Shown: positions 32,152-39,769, counted from the stretch's first letter. The stretch: DNA of 39,769 nucleotides from Candidatus Aegiribacteria sp. (GCA_023138735.1 JAGLOY010000110.1:1-39769), one strand, 5' to 3'. A program made the numbers and translations. The notes: generated by a model not told the origin, from the letters alone.

Positions 32152-33213
32152 TCAAAAACCCCGGCCCGCAACTGCCCGGGCCATTTCCCATGACTCGGTA
32201 GTCATCTTCTGCTCGGGCTCGGCCAGGGCCCGGTAGAGAGAGATGGCGCTCTCTTTCAGTGTCTTCGCCTGAAGGATCGCCTCGGCGGCTATGTGGCCGG
32301 TGGCAAGGGCAGACGAAATGCCCTCTCCGAACGCGTTCATGAAGCCGGCGGCTTCGCCTACCAGCAGCACACGATCATGTCCCAATATGAAGTTGCCTTT
32401 GATGCCCATATCCGAGCCCATGCACCCGGTCTTGCGCACGACCTTCTCGATCTTTAACTGAAAGTTCTCCTCCAAGTATTCTGTGAACTTCTTGAGATAC
32501 GGCTCAATGCGATCGCCTTTCCGTGCCGCGACTCCATAGACGAGGTAGTCGTCCTTGAAGTTCAGCCAGGCATAGAACGCGCTGAACGAGGGATCGAGGA
32601 AGCCGTAATAGTATTCGCGCTCGAGATTGATTGTGCCGATGCAATAGAGCTGTGTAGGAATGCTATAGCGAATCTGCTTCACGAAATCCGGATCGAGCAA
32701 GCGGCGCACGTGTGAGCCGGCGCCGTCGGCGCCTATCAGATAGGAGGCCTCTATCAAGAAGGGGGCTTCTTTTGTTCTCCGGACTCGGATGTCAACCTTA
32801 TCCCCCGTTCCCTCGAAATCGATCATCTCGTGCTCGTCAAGGATGTCGGCGCCTGACTGTTGTACGAGCCAATGATCGAACTCCGAGCGCCAAACATTAA
32901 GGATCCCCGAACCTTCGGCAGGCACTTCGATCATGGTGTCATCCGCCGGACACATGCGAGCGCCCTTGAGGAGTTTCGGCCGGCAGAAAACCGATTCGGG
33001 AAGACTTCCGAATCGCTCTTCGATCATATTCTGAGAACGATCGACGATCAGGCCGGAACATATCTTGTATCGGGGCAATTTCTTCTTTTCCAGGATAGCC
33101 ACACGCCATCCACACTCGACCAATGTCCGCGCCGCCGCCGCGCCCGCCGGACCGGACCCCACTATAACGACATCATATTCGAGCCTTTTCTTAGCTTTTT
33201 CTGTCACGGCCAT
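32152..33213 (-). CDS. Geranylgeranyl-reductase-family flavoprotein
   Basis: A 353-residue FAD-dependent oxidoreductase. The N terminus has YDVVIVGSGPAGAAAARTL (dinucleotide-binding GxGxxG). KICSGLIVDR and YLIGADGAGSHVRR follow, then VLLVGEAAGFMNAFGEGISS, the pattern of geranylgeranyl reductase/PHBH-type enzymes that reduce prenyl or other hydrophobic substrates. ATG 33213 has GGGAGGGG upstream. The gene is visibly GC-richer than its neighbours, with many GCC/CGC codons, which suggests separate origin. It overlaps a 77-codon ORF by 23 bp. The substrate is unknown. Confidence 0.85.
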   Translation of the reverse strand: MAVTEKAKKRLEYDVVIVGSGPAGAAAARTLVECGWRVAILEKKKLPRYKICSGLIVDRSQNMIEERFGSLPESVFCRPKLLKGARMCPADDTMIEVPAEGSGILNVWRSEFDHWLVQQSGADILDEHEMIDFEGTGDKVDIRVRRTKEAPFLIEASYLIGADGAGSHVRRLLDPDFVKQIRYSIPTQLYCIGTINLEREYYYGFLDPSFSAFYAWLNFKDDYLVYGVAARKGDRIEPYLKKFTEYLEENFQLKIEKVVRKTGCMGSDMGIKGNFILGHDRVLLVGEAAGFMNAFGEGISSALATGHIAAEAILQAKTLKESAISLYRALAEPEQKMTTESWEMARAVAGRGF

Positions 33214-33424
33214 CCCCTCCCTCTGTGTCACTGTGATGTCGGTCATCGTCGATGCCCAATATGCCGAAACGCAAAGTTCTCACAAAATCGTCATGAGCCG
33301 ATTCGAATGAACGGGCCGTCAGCAGCGCGGCCATCTCGTGATCCTTCTTTTCGAAGGCTTCTAGAAGTCGCTCAAAGAATATCATCTCAACACAATCCTG
33401 AAGAACGCTTATAATCAGAGCCAA
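33191..33424 (-). CDS. Small hypothetical protein upstream of flavoprotein
   Basis: The 77 codons have a helical, acidic first half (MIFFERLLEAFEKKDHEMAA) and a charged end. It overlaps the start of the flavoprotein gene by 23 bp and shares its GC-richer composition. No family is recognised. It may be a regulator fragment or a chance frame. Confidence 0.4.
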   Translation of the reverse strand: MALIISVLQDCVEMIFFERLLEAFEKKDHEMAALLTARSFESAHDDFVRTLRFGILGIDDDRHHSDTEGGDGRDRKS

Positions 33425-33430
33425 GTGCTC

Positions 33431-33562
33431 TCAAGGAGCATGACCCATGATGTATTCCTCTTTAACCATTGTGAGTTCTAAACTGTCCTCGGTTACTACC
33501 GTTAAGCTTACACTTGAGAAATCGATCAATTCAGGCAAAGTTATTACGAGTACCTGTTTCAT
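33431..33562 (-). CDS. 43-residue ORF coupled to fic
   Basis: The product reads MKQVLVITLPELIDFSSVSL, continues TVVTEDSLELTM and ends KEEYIMGHAP. Its ATG overlaps the stop of the Fic gene as ATGA. It is an acidic small protein with no recognised motif. The coupling implies it is made with Fic, perhaps as a partner. Confidence 0.5.
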   Translation of the reverse strand: MKQVLVITLPELIDFSSVSLTVVTEDSLELTMVKEEYIMGHAP

Positions 33563-34458
33563 ATATTTCTTGATTCTTGACTGGTTGGATTACCTATTTT
33601 CCATACTCCCTTTTCCAGGAAAGCTTCAATGGTCTGCCGTTTGGCTTTATTGATTAAATTTGAATGCGAAAGGTTATTCCGCTTTGCGTACTCATTAAGA
33701 GTAACAATATCCATTCCATCCAGATAAGCTAATCGTTTATGATAACTGCTGGTAATCGCTTTTCCAACTATTTCTTCCATAATCGAACTGCTGTTATTTC
33801 TATCAAACTCTTCAAAAGCATCATAGTACAATGTACGGTCGATGAATTTGATGTTCATGGGTACATAACCTTCCCGGATCAGTAAATAGTTATTAAGCAC
33901 CCTTCCTATTCTTCCATTACCATCGACAAACGGATGGATGTGTTCAAAACTGAGATGGAAGACAGCAATTCTTTTAATAATATTCTCATTCACCGAAGAA
34001 TTGTATCTGATGAACATATCTTCGAGTTTACCTATGATCTGTTTAGGATCACAAGCGATATGATTTGCAACTCTCACCCATTCATCATTATTCCTGAACC
34101 GACCTGCTATATCATTGCAAATATTCGTTATCAGCATTCTATGCAGAAGCAGAATCATATCCAGGTTCAGTTCCTGCTGCTTTGCTTTTGTGTCTGTATA
34201 TGTAACTACTCGTGCCAAATTCTTGGCTTCGAATATTTCACGTTCGGTGACATATCGATCTAGATTGAGTTGAAGGAGTATTTTCTCAGTTTCCTCCAAA
34301 CTCAGTGTACTGTTTTCAATAGCGTTAGAATTATAGACCTGTTCTGGAACCTCTGCTTCACTGATAAGTTTGAGCAAAGAATCCTTATTGCGAGCAGATT
34401 GATAATACCGCTCTCTTAACGAATCAATTTTCTTATAGACACTCATCACTTTTCCCAT
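33559..34458 (-). CDS. fic: Fic-family AMP transferase (self-inhibited)
   Basis: Fic proteins usually attach AMP from ATP to Ser/Thr/Tyr of a target. The 299-residue protein has the full motif HPFVDGNGRIGR (His175 to Arg186). An N-terminal inhibitory helix carries Ser44-x-x-x-Glu48-Asn49, fitting the (S/T)xxxE(G/N) rule, which marks an auto-inhibited class with the inhibitor in the same chain. The DNA upstream holds a 51-bp tandem repeat. The stop is coupled by ATGA to a 43-codon ORF. Fic proteins in such islands may act in host-target control or toxin-antitoxin systems. Confidence 0.9.
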   Translation of the reverse strand: MGKVMSVYKKIDSLRERYYQSARNKDSLLKLISEAEVPEQVYNSNAIENSTLSLEETEKILLQLNLDRYVTEREIFEAKNLARVVTYTDTKAKQQELNLDMILLLHRMLITNICNDIAGRFRNNDEWVRVANHIACDPKQIIGKLEDMFIRYNSSVNENIIKRIAVFHLSFEHIHPFVDGNGRIGRVLNNYLLIREGYVPMNIKFIDRTLYYDAFEEFDRNNSSSIMEEIVGKAITSSYHKRLAYLDGMDIVTLNEYAKRNNLSHSNLINKAKRQTIEAFLEKGVWKIGNPTSQESRNI

Positions 34459-34479
34459 AACTTGAATTTAACACATATT

Positions 34480-34590
34480 CACGCTTTTAGCAACAATACA
34501 GAAAATTGTAGTGATAATAGGATATATTTTCACGCTTTTGATAACAATACAGTTAACTACGGTGGTGGTATGATATGCTTTCACGCTTTT
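34480..34590. repeat. 51-bp tandem repeat before fic
   Basis: CACGCTTTT begins at 34480, 34531 and 34582, exactly 51 bp apart. The unit includes AACAATACAG in the first two copies; the third copy is partial. It lies directly upstream of the Fic start, so it probably contains its promoter or repeated operator sites. A plus-strand frame over it (34462-34683) is a shadow. Confidence 0.75.
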
Positions 34591-34719
34591 CCAATCTATT
34601 TCAGCAGAATACAGCGAAGGAGAGATACCACCACTGGTCAGGATTGGCAGCTCTGGATTGCTAGTATCTCCTCACTGAAATAGCAAGCAACTTCTACTTG
34701 AATCCATATAGCTGGAACA

Positions 34720-34860
34720 TACATAGGGGTTAAAAGGGTTCTGAGCACGACAATTAGTATATACAGCTTAAAACAACCTTATAGCTTCATTTGTCAAATC
34801 CGTCGACTGTAGCAACGTTCTTTAACCACTCGATGAAAAAGTTTGAACTTTTTGACATAA
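34720..34860 (+). repeat. ~145-bp diverged repeat, copy 2
   Basis: Partner of 29069-29215, in the same order and orientation, again ending at a tRNA-Glu tail copy. See copy 1. Confidence 0.75.
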
Positions 34861-34903
34861 GGGTCGCCATAATGCTATAAACGGCCTCTTGCAGGTCGTT
34901 TTT
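34861..34903 (+). repeat. tRNA-Glu tail copy 4 with terminator
   Basis: GGGTCGCCAT (34861-34870) is identical to tRNA 74-83. It is followed by AATGCTATAA, the same spacer as at 29351, and terminator AACGGCC/GGTCGTT with a T-run (34880-34903). It is the rightmost copy and probably the outer boundary of the tandem island. Confidence 0.7.
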
Positions 34904-34916
34904 GCTTTATTCAGTT

Positions 34917-35090
34917 CTATCTGACAACAACACATCTCCGTGAAATTGAAAGACCACCTGCTACCAGTCTTATCAGGTAAATGCCAGAGCAGAGCTTCCC
35001 CTCCAAGCCTGGCTGTACGCCCCGTAGTATATGACCTGCTTCGCTCCCTGAAGCCCTGGTTGAAATGAAGCGGCTTCGAGGCCTGGGTTA
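34917..35090 (-). pseudogene. C-terminal sorting-domain remnant
   Basis: The frame GLEGKLCSGIYLIRLVAGGL followed by RRCVVVR and TAG is the typical end of a secreted protein with a type-9-like C-terminal signal (SGxYLxRL, then VVVR). The rest of the gene is not found, and the tRNA-tail terminator follows immediately. The integration probably cut this gene, and the other part is elsewhere. Confidence 0.55.
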
Positions 35091-35227
35091 CACAAATTAA
35101 CAGATGACTGCCCCGGAAGGCGGGTCAACTGGAAAGAGTAGCTTAATACCTATCCTTTCCAATAGACCTAAAGGAAACAATATTAATACTAACGTACTAT
35201 ATTATTGAACCATGAATTGGAGAGAAA

Positions 35228-36439
35228 ATGAAACAAGTATTCTTACTTTTGCTCCTAATCACAGGGTTCCTTCTTGCTCAGGTTCCCACTTACGAGAGCC
35301 CGTACTACCTTTACGCCGATGGAAGCCAGATTCTACTGACTCTTGGCAACGGGTCACCTCTTGTAACGGACTGGGACGGAGATGGTGATAAGGATCTGCT
35401 TCTAGGCAGGTACTCAGGAGGAAACATCCTTCATTACGATAATGTAGGCACCAATGATTCCCCGATACTCACGTACAGCGGGATGATGCAGGCAGGCGGG
35501 GCTACCCTTGCCGTGCCATATGGTTGATGCACCGGTGCTACGAATCCACAGGCTGTGGATTGGAATAATGACGGTTACACCGATCTCATCGTAGGTGACA
35601 GGGACGGTTTCATCAACTACTTCCAGCGCAATTCTGACGGAACCCTTCAGAGTGGTATGAAGCTTCTAAACGGCGGGATTACACTGGATGCCGGTGCAAA
35701 TTCCGCTCCTGATTTTGTTGACTGGGACAACGACGGTGATCTGGACATGATAGTGGGAACAGACACAACAGCTCCGGTAAGGTTCTACGAAAACACCGGC
35801 ACGGCATCGGCATATCAGTTCGACGGATTTGTGAACTTCATTGCCGGTGGTTCATCAGTCACACTGTACCGATCAATGCCCAGTATCTACGACATGAACG
35901 GTGACGGGCTGTTCGATATTGTCATGGGCGCTACCGACAAGAAATTCCATTACTTTGAGAACACAGGCACATCAGGCAGCCCTTCATTCGCAGCAGCTGT
36001 TCAGTTACAGTACCAGTCAGGCGGTGCTGCCGTGACAGAAGCCTCCGATAGCAGACTGGATTTATGTGACTGGAATGAAGACGGACATATAGACTTTGTT
36101 GCAGGTGACTACAACCAGAATACCTATCTCTTCTTCGCAAACGACGGAACTGGCATCGAGGGCGGCTATTCCGGAATAACTGTACCATCTGCATTCAGCC
36201 TCAACGGGAATCCGGTTGCAGGCACACTATCAATGAACATCAACCTGGGAGAAGCATCAAGTCCTATGTTCACCGTTTATACAATGAACGGAAGAACAGT
36301 ACTTTCGCACAACGCCGGAACTCTCGACGCCGGCAACAACAATGTTCTAATTCCCATCGATCTTCCCAGTGGAGCATACATGGTCCGTTGCGATACCGGG
36401 AACATAGCTCTCACCGAAAGGTTCGTTGTTGTTAGATAA
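35228..36439 (+). pseudogene. FG-GAP/VCBS-repeat secreted protein with in-frame TGA
   Basis: The reading frame encodes a secreted protein of ~400 residues: signal peptide MKQVFLLLLLITGFLLAQ, then VCBS/FG-GAP-type repeats (DWDGDGDKDLLLGRY, DWNNDGYTDLIVGD, DWDNDGDLDMIVG, CDWNEDGHIDFVAGD). The C terminus is sorting-type (FTVYTMNGRTVLSH, then PSGAYMV and RFVVVR). A TGA at 35525-35527 interrupts it in frame (PYG-stop-CTGAT). The downstream part lacks an obvious ribosome site. Nonsense mutation, sequencing error or recoding are the options. A perfect hairpin, AATCCACA/TGTGGATT, lies 16-34 bases after the TGA. GGAGAG precedes the ATG. Other genes here use TGA as stop, which argues against a codon reassignment. 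Confidence 0.8.
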
Positions 36440-36466
36440 CTGACAGAACTCACATCTAACGAGAAT

Positions 36467-36500
36467 ACCCCCGGGTGGTCCGGAGCCCGGGGGTTTGTTT
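36467..36500 (+). terminator. Rho-independent terminator
   Basis: ACCCCCGGG and CCCGGGGGT form a 9-bp GC-rich stem with a 10-base loop, followed by a T-rich tail (TTTGTTT). It lies 28 bp after the stop of the VCBS gene. Confidence 0.85.
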
Positions 36501-36548
36501 CTGCGAAATCACTAACCTCTGCACAACTGATTCATTGACGACATAGTA

Positions 36549-36857
36549 ATGAGATTCGTAGGATTTAAGACCGGTGAAAGAGAGATGATAACTGAAGTCA
36601 ATACAGTATTAATCCTTGTGGCTACGCTGGCTCTGATGGCAGTCATCTCACTTGCAGTGATTCTCCTGGTCAGGCGCAGGGTCTGGCACCGAGTCGTGGA
36701 ATCGGAAGTCACCACGGATTCGGAGTGGTCTCTCGGAACAGTATCCGAACCTTCGTTGAATGTCATTCTCTCAAGTGAGAATGGTGCCCTTGATATGTAT
36801 TCGCTCAGGGTCTTACGACCATCAGCATCACCGGCTTTTATAGGCTTGCCGCACTGA
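36549..36857 (+). CDS. Possible small membrane protein
   Basis: The 102 codons contain one membrane helix (VLILVATLALMAVISLAVIL) followed by positive residues (RRRVWHR) and an acidic segment. Starts at 36549 or 36585 are both possible, and no strong ribosome site decides. The C-terminal part looks unlike a conserved domain, so the ORF may be truncated. Confidence 0.4.
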   Translation: MRFVGFKTGEREMITEVNTVLILVATLALMAVISLAVILLVRRRVWHRVVESEVTTDSEWSLGTVSEPSLNVILSSENGALDMYSLRVLRPSASPAFIGLPH

Positions 36858-36974
36858 ACACTGAAGGCACTGCTGGAATCCTAGGTCTTTGCGGGATTCG
36901 GCATGGCCAGGAGGAATCCGTAGACTCTCCCGTTTCGCACGCGTTCTCCAGGAACTCTTTATACTCCCATTGAT

Positions 36975-37601
36975 TTAATCCAGGAGGATGATCCGTCCTC
37001 CAGTGGCCTCGGCCAGAGTCTCGCAGAATTCGTAAGAACTATTATCAGTCCCGACGACCTTGATGAAATTCAGCGTAGCACCCTCGGGTAGTGCGGAGAG
37101 TATATCGGTACTCGTCGGTCGATCGGTTTCCCAGTATATCGAGCTCAAATCGCCGATGAATATGACGAAGGTCATGCATTCATCGTATGGAGGAATGCCG
37201 GATTCCGCGGCCATGGCCTGGAAGATGTTCTGAGCAGCTGCCGAAGACAGTCCACCGACCCATGTTAAGGCCTCTGCCTTGTTCGCCTGCGAAGCGGTCC
37301 TGAGGGAGCCGAAGCATGCATGCTGGCCGGAGGCATTGTTTATGATATCGAACCTGCAGCCCGGATCGAGTCTGGCGACCGCAGCGACTACCAAGGACTT
37401 CAGCCGCTCCAGGGTCTGTTCAGTACCGGAGGAACCACCCTGCTGCGCCTGGGTGCTGTCAGTGACATTAACAATGAGCACGATCGACTCGATCCCGCTG
37501 AAGAACTCGTCAACCGCCGCACCCGCTCCGGCTCCCGCGGCGAGGCTGATGGTCACACCCAGCACAAGTAATCCCCTGAAGGCCGTTCCACCTCTGCTCA
37601 T
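36975..37601 (-). CDS. Exported vWA-like protein
   Basis: A 208-residue protein with a signal peptide (FRGLLVLGVTISLAAGAGAG). The mature part reads as a von Willebrand-type alpha/beta domain: VLIVNVTDSTQ, in which D-x-T-x replaces the usual DxSxS metal site, FDIINN, and FVIFIGDLSS, then an ILSALPEGATLNFIKVVG segment. GAGAGGA precedes the ATG. The function is unknown. Confidence 0.6.
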   Translation of the reverse strand: MSRGGTAFRGLLVLGVTISLAAGAGAGAAVDEFFSGIESIVLIVNVTDSTQAQQGGSSGTEQTLERLKSLVVAAVARLDPGCRFDIINNASGQHACFGSLRTASQANKAEALTWVGGLSSAAAQNIFQAMAAESGIPPYDECMTFVIFIGDLSSIYWETDRPTSTDILSALPEGATLNFIKVVGTDNSSYEFCETLAEATGGRIILLD

Positions 37602-38020
37602 ATCACGATCCTCTCATTTGATGCAATCCCCGAGCGAACATAAGGAAACTTGATTTTCAACATTTCCGTAATAGCTTTCGAAATTACTTTTCAGTTCCAA
37701 TATTTGTCGTTTCTCTCCCTGAAACTGACCATAGTGCCCGAAACACCAGCAGTCAAACATGCTGACAGATGTACACTAGAAACTCGGTATGCGGATGAAT
37801 CCCCCCTTAGGTCGTATGCGTTAATTACTACCCAACTTCATATTAGTAACAGCGTCTTGCCATGGAATGTAATCCGGGCATGACAAGCAGACATGATTCT
37901 AACACCCGGAGAGCTGGCTCTGAAAGGGAAAAGAGATTGAGAACTACCTATTGTATATTTATAACATAATACGTATATATATAATAATTATCTATACTTA
38001 TACGCAGGGAGCGTGAAGAC
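37602..38020. other. Divergent intergenic region
   Basis: It lies between the minus-strand vWA-like gene and the plus-strand membrane/XRE pair. A very AT-rich stretch (37950-38005) with repeated TATATA is the likely promoter region for 38021. No gene or strong hairpin is visible. Confidence 0.5.
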
Positions 38021-38461
38021 ATGACAGGCAGACGAATTCAAGTAACTGTGAATTATGCAGCCCTTCTTATAATGAATATCGCCTTCTATTTCGTATTTAC
38101 AGGTGAGAATGCCTCACACATTTACGATGCGGTTGGTCTGATTTCCATAATCGTTGTGGGAGTTACATTCAGAAACGTTCACTGGAAAACCGGAATATGG
38201 AAACTCGCACACACAAAATCAAAGGATCTAGACGAGAGGGAACTCTCTCTTACTCACTGGGCTCTCAGTCAATCTTACGCCTGGTTCGCTGTTATCTGCC
38301 TTGTGATAATGTTTGCGTTTTCGCTTTCCAGTAGAATGAATATATGCCCACAGTACACCATCTCCATACCTCTTGTGGTAAGCCTGATCTACCTCTCTCA
38401 TACTCTTCCATGCTCTATGATTGCCTGGAAAGCAGGGACGCTACCGGAGGGTACCGAATGA
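38021..38461 (+). CDS. Four-helix membrane protein of a regulator pair
   Basis: A 146-residue protein with about four hydrophobic segments (ALLIMNIAFYFVFTG, VGLISIIVVGVTF, WFAVICLVIMFAFSL, ISIPLVVSLIYLS) and a short charged loop (KSKDLDERELSLTHW). It resembles the small DUF2178-type membrane proteins often paired with an XRE regulator. Its TGA overlaps the ATG of the regulator by 4 bp (ATGA), and GCAGGGAG precedes its own ATG. Confidence 0.75.
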   Translation: MTGRRIQVTVNYAALLIMNIAFYFVFTGENASHIYDAVGLISIIVVGVTFRNVHWKTGIWKLAHTKSKDLDERELSLTHWALSQSYAWFAVICLVIMFAFSLSSRMNICPQYTISIPLVVSLIYLSHTLPCSMIAWKAGTLPEGTE

Positions 38462-38715
38462 AAGCGAGAAGGATCTACAACAGGATAGCCGCGTTAAGAC
38501 TGGAAAGGGGTATTTCCAGAAAAGAGCTTGCAGAGCGGATAGGAGTCAATTTCCAGACCGTGGGTTACCTTGAAAGACAGGAATACAATCCCAGCCTCGA
38601 TCTTGCTATCCGGGTAAGTGAATACTTCGGTTTCCCAATTGAATTCATCTTCTCCATTACAGCTATGAAACCAATGAGCGAGGAACTGTACAACCATGAT
38701 TCAGATAAGTTCTAA
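38458..38715 (+). CDS. XRE-family regulator paired with membrane protein
   Basis: An 85-residue Cro/C1 helix-turn-helix protein: RIAALRLERGISRKELAERI, GVNFQTVGYLERQEYNPSL, then LAIRVSEYFGFPIEFIF. ATG 38458 is chosen (with GGAGGG upstream and ATGA overlap) over the longer frame from 38344. The pair is a common bacterial arrangement, and the regulator probably controls its own operon. Confidence 0.85.
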   Translation: MKARRIYNRIAALRLERGISRKELAERIGVNFQTVGYLERQEYNPSLDLAIRVSEYFGFPIEFIFSITAMKPMSEELYNHDSDKF

Positions 38716-38732
38716 CATCTGATAACCAGGTT

Positions 38733-39518
38733 TCAGATCGGTTCCGTGGAATGCCTCTCGATGACGATAGCACCCCTTATGCTTTCAAGCTTCCTTGATT
38801 TTTTACCTATGCCCCACACAAGGAGACTGATGTCCTCTCGACGGGCATCACGAAAGGTTACCATTATTCGACCGAAGCCAAGCATCCTCTCAAGGAGATC
38901 CTCAGTATCGACAACAGTGCTGATTTCCTCCCTGCCTATCTGCTGACCGCTCTCGGTTGGGCCCTTCTGGATGTTAACGTAGTTCGGCGTAAAGGCAACG
39001 TAGAAGAAAAGACCTCTTATCCAGGATACACCTATTGCAACGAGAAATATCAGGGCGAATATGAGATAAGCGACACCGTTCATGTCAGCGCTTATACCGC
39101 CTAGGAATGCCCAGAGATCGTCAAGCCAGTGCAGGTAGCTCAACCAGAGCACCATGCCGCCGAGGCCCAGAACCAGGAGGAGCAGCTCCTTAATTCCTGC
39201 ATCGTATTCTTCTATCATGAAGTTAACCAGAAAGCATCCCAGCCATATTGCACCCATCGTGCCTGATGGTTCTTTTATGAGCAGTGACAAGACAAAGAAG
39301 ATCAGGGATATCAATATCACCGGAAGGTAGATTACCTTTCTGGTCCATCCGAACACGACCAGCCATTCGCTTATATCCGTGTCTTTCTTCAGCTGCTGAT
39401 CCATCCGGAATCTTGTTCTTATGCTCCTTCGCATTAACAGCCAGATGAAAAGTCCAATAAGTACCAGTACGAAGGGTGCTAAAAAGACTATTGTCTGAGC
39501 CGAAGTCCAATCACCCAT
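38733..39518 (-). CDS. Membrane protein with PH-like C-terminal domain
   Basis: A 261-residue protein with several hydrophobic segments (TIVFLAPFVLVLIGLFIWLL, VIYLPVILISLIFFVL, LLLLVLGLGGMVLWL, VAYLIFALIFLVAIGVSW) and a C-terminal soluble part (FYVAFTPNYVNIQKGPTES onward) like bacterial PH domains (bPH2 type). ATG 39518 with GGGAAG upstream is preferred over TTG at 39533. The function is unknown. Confidence 0.65.
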   Translation of the reverse strand: MGDWTSAQTIVFLAPFVLVLIGLFIWLLMRRSIRTRFRMDQQLKKDTDISEWLVVFGWTRKVIYLPVILISLIFFVLSLLIKEPSGTMGAIWLGCFLVNFMIEEYDAGIKELLLLVLGLGGMVLWLSYLHWLDDLWAFLGGISADMNGVAYLIFALIFLVAIGVSWIRGLFFYVAFTPNYVNIQKGPTESGQQIGREEISTVVDTEDLLERMLGFGRIMVTFRDARREDISLLVWGIGKKSRKLESIRGAIVIERHSTEPI

Positions 39519-39587
39519 CTGACTTCCCGACAAACAGGTTCCGGCTGTATACCGTTCCTGTAATGTGATCTATATCAATCATGGATA

Positions 39588-39769
39588 CTAATTAACACTT
39601 ACGGTATACGACTCCAGTTCCTCGGTAATAGTTGTTACCATCGCGCCTGCACTCTGTATAAACACGTTCCTTACTTTCCCCACGTTCCTTGCAGAATCCA
39701 TGGTATTGCTGACCGTGTTACCTCCCTGAATCCAGGTTAACTGCATTTCAATGCAGTCTTCGAACGTTC
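39588..39769 (-). CDS. C-terminal part of a gene cut by the window edge
   Basis: An open frame of 59 codons enters from the right edge and ends in TAG (39588-39590): LTWIQGGNTVSNTMDSARNV, then FIQSAGAMVTTITEELESYT. It is helical and polar with no recognised family. It lies about 70 bp upstream of the PH-like gene and in the same direction, so the two are probably co-transcribed. Confidence 0.55.
   Translation of the reverse strand, partial: TFEDCIEMQLTWIQGGNTVSNTMDSARNVGKVRNVFIQSAGAMVTTITEELESYTVSVN

Noticed and set aside
34462-34683. 73-codon plus-strand ORF
   Set aside because: It is the translation of the 51-bp tandem repeat and lacks a ribosome site.
35228-36439. TGA reassigned as a sense codon in this organism
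   Set aside because: Many intact genes here end in TGA at ATGA overlaps, so TGA works as stop.
37650-37883. 77-codon plus-strand ORF
   Set aside because: No ribosome site or domain; the region reads as intergenic.
1-39769. CRISPR array, rRNA genes, IS transposase
   Set aside because: No regular repeat-spacer series, no rRNA-like conserved stretches and no DDE transposase domain were seen.
1-39769. Tyrosine integrase for the tRNA site or integron
   Set aside because: No protein with R-H-R-Y signatures was found; all recombinases here are serine type.

Overview
The window looks like an accessory (genomic-island) stretch of a bacterial chromosome. Base composition is moderate to AT-leaning and ribosome binding sites are strong (GGAGG). 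Several secreted proteins carry C-terminal tails of the kind seen in the Fibrobacteres-Chlorobi-Bacteroidetes superphylum and neighbouring candidate phyla: an FG-GAP/VCBS protein ending in a sorting-type domain, a second such tail as a remnant, and an FGE-domain lipoprotein. TGA is used as a normal stop by many genes here. I cannot name the species; a member of an uncultured FCB-like phylum is my best inference.

Layout. (1) 1-3.5 kb: a tRNA-Glu gene, with two tandem large serine recombinases and a small coupled ORF directly downstream on the opposite strand. The first recombinase reading frame ends inside the tRNA. (2) 4.2-17 kb: a defence island. It holds an IetAS-like pair (AAA+ ATPase and subtilase), a putative HEPN protein in a four-gene operon, two tiny proteins sharing a type I HsdR C-terminal tail, an Ntn-hydrolase-like protein, a lipoprotein between duplicated small ORFs, gene remnants (AntA-like, DUF3800-like) and a single-chain restriction-methylation enzyme. 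(3) 17-23.7 kb: a third serine recombinase, two exported proteins, an XRE regulator and a phage/plasmid-type module (RadC, small phage protein, RecE-like nuclease, DUF1232, DUF932). (4) 24.3-29 kb: an integron-type gene-cassette array with no integrase in view. An HNH endonuclease, a two-gene cassette, a zinc-ribbon protein and a secreted protein are separated by attC-like sites. (5) 29-35 kb: several copies of the tRNA 3' end, each followed by its own terminator, together with two diverged ~145-bp repeats, an FGE lipoprotein operon, a truncated choloylglycine-hydrolase-like gene, a GC-richer flavoprotein and a Fic protein with 51-bp tandem repeats upstream. (6) 35-39.8 kb: more ordinary-looking chromosome, with an FG-GAP protein broken by an in-frame TGA, a vWA-like exported protein, a membrane protein/XRE regulator pair, a PH-like membrane protein and a gene running off the right edge.

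How it fits together. The tRNA 3' end looks like the attachment site for a series of related integrations. The recombinase pair sits at the left end, and tRNA-tail/terminator copies at 29.2, 29.3, 31.5 and 34.9 kb mark right ends or scars. Inside, antiphage genes, phage recombination genes and integron cassettes have accumulated. The most unusual items are the integrase-less cassette array, the two HsdR-tail microproteins each placed just ahead of a different putative effector, and the stacked tRNA-tail scars. No calculation or database search was run; identities and domain calls are by eye.
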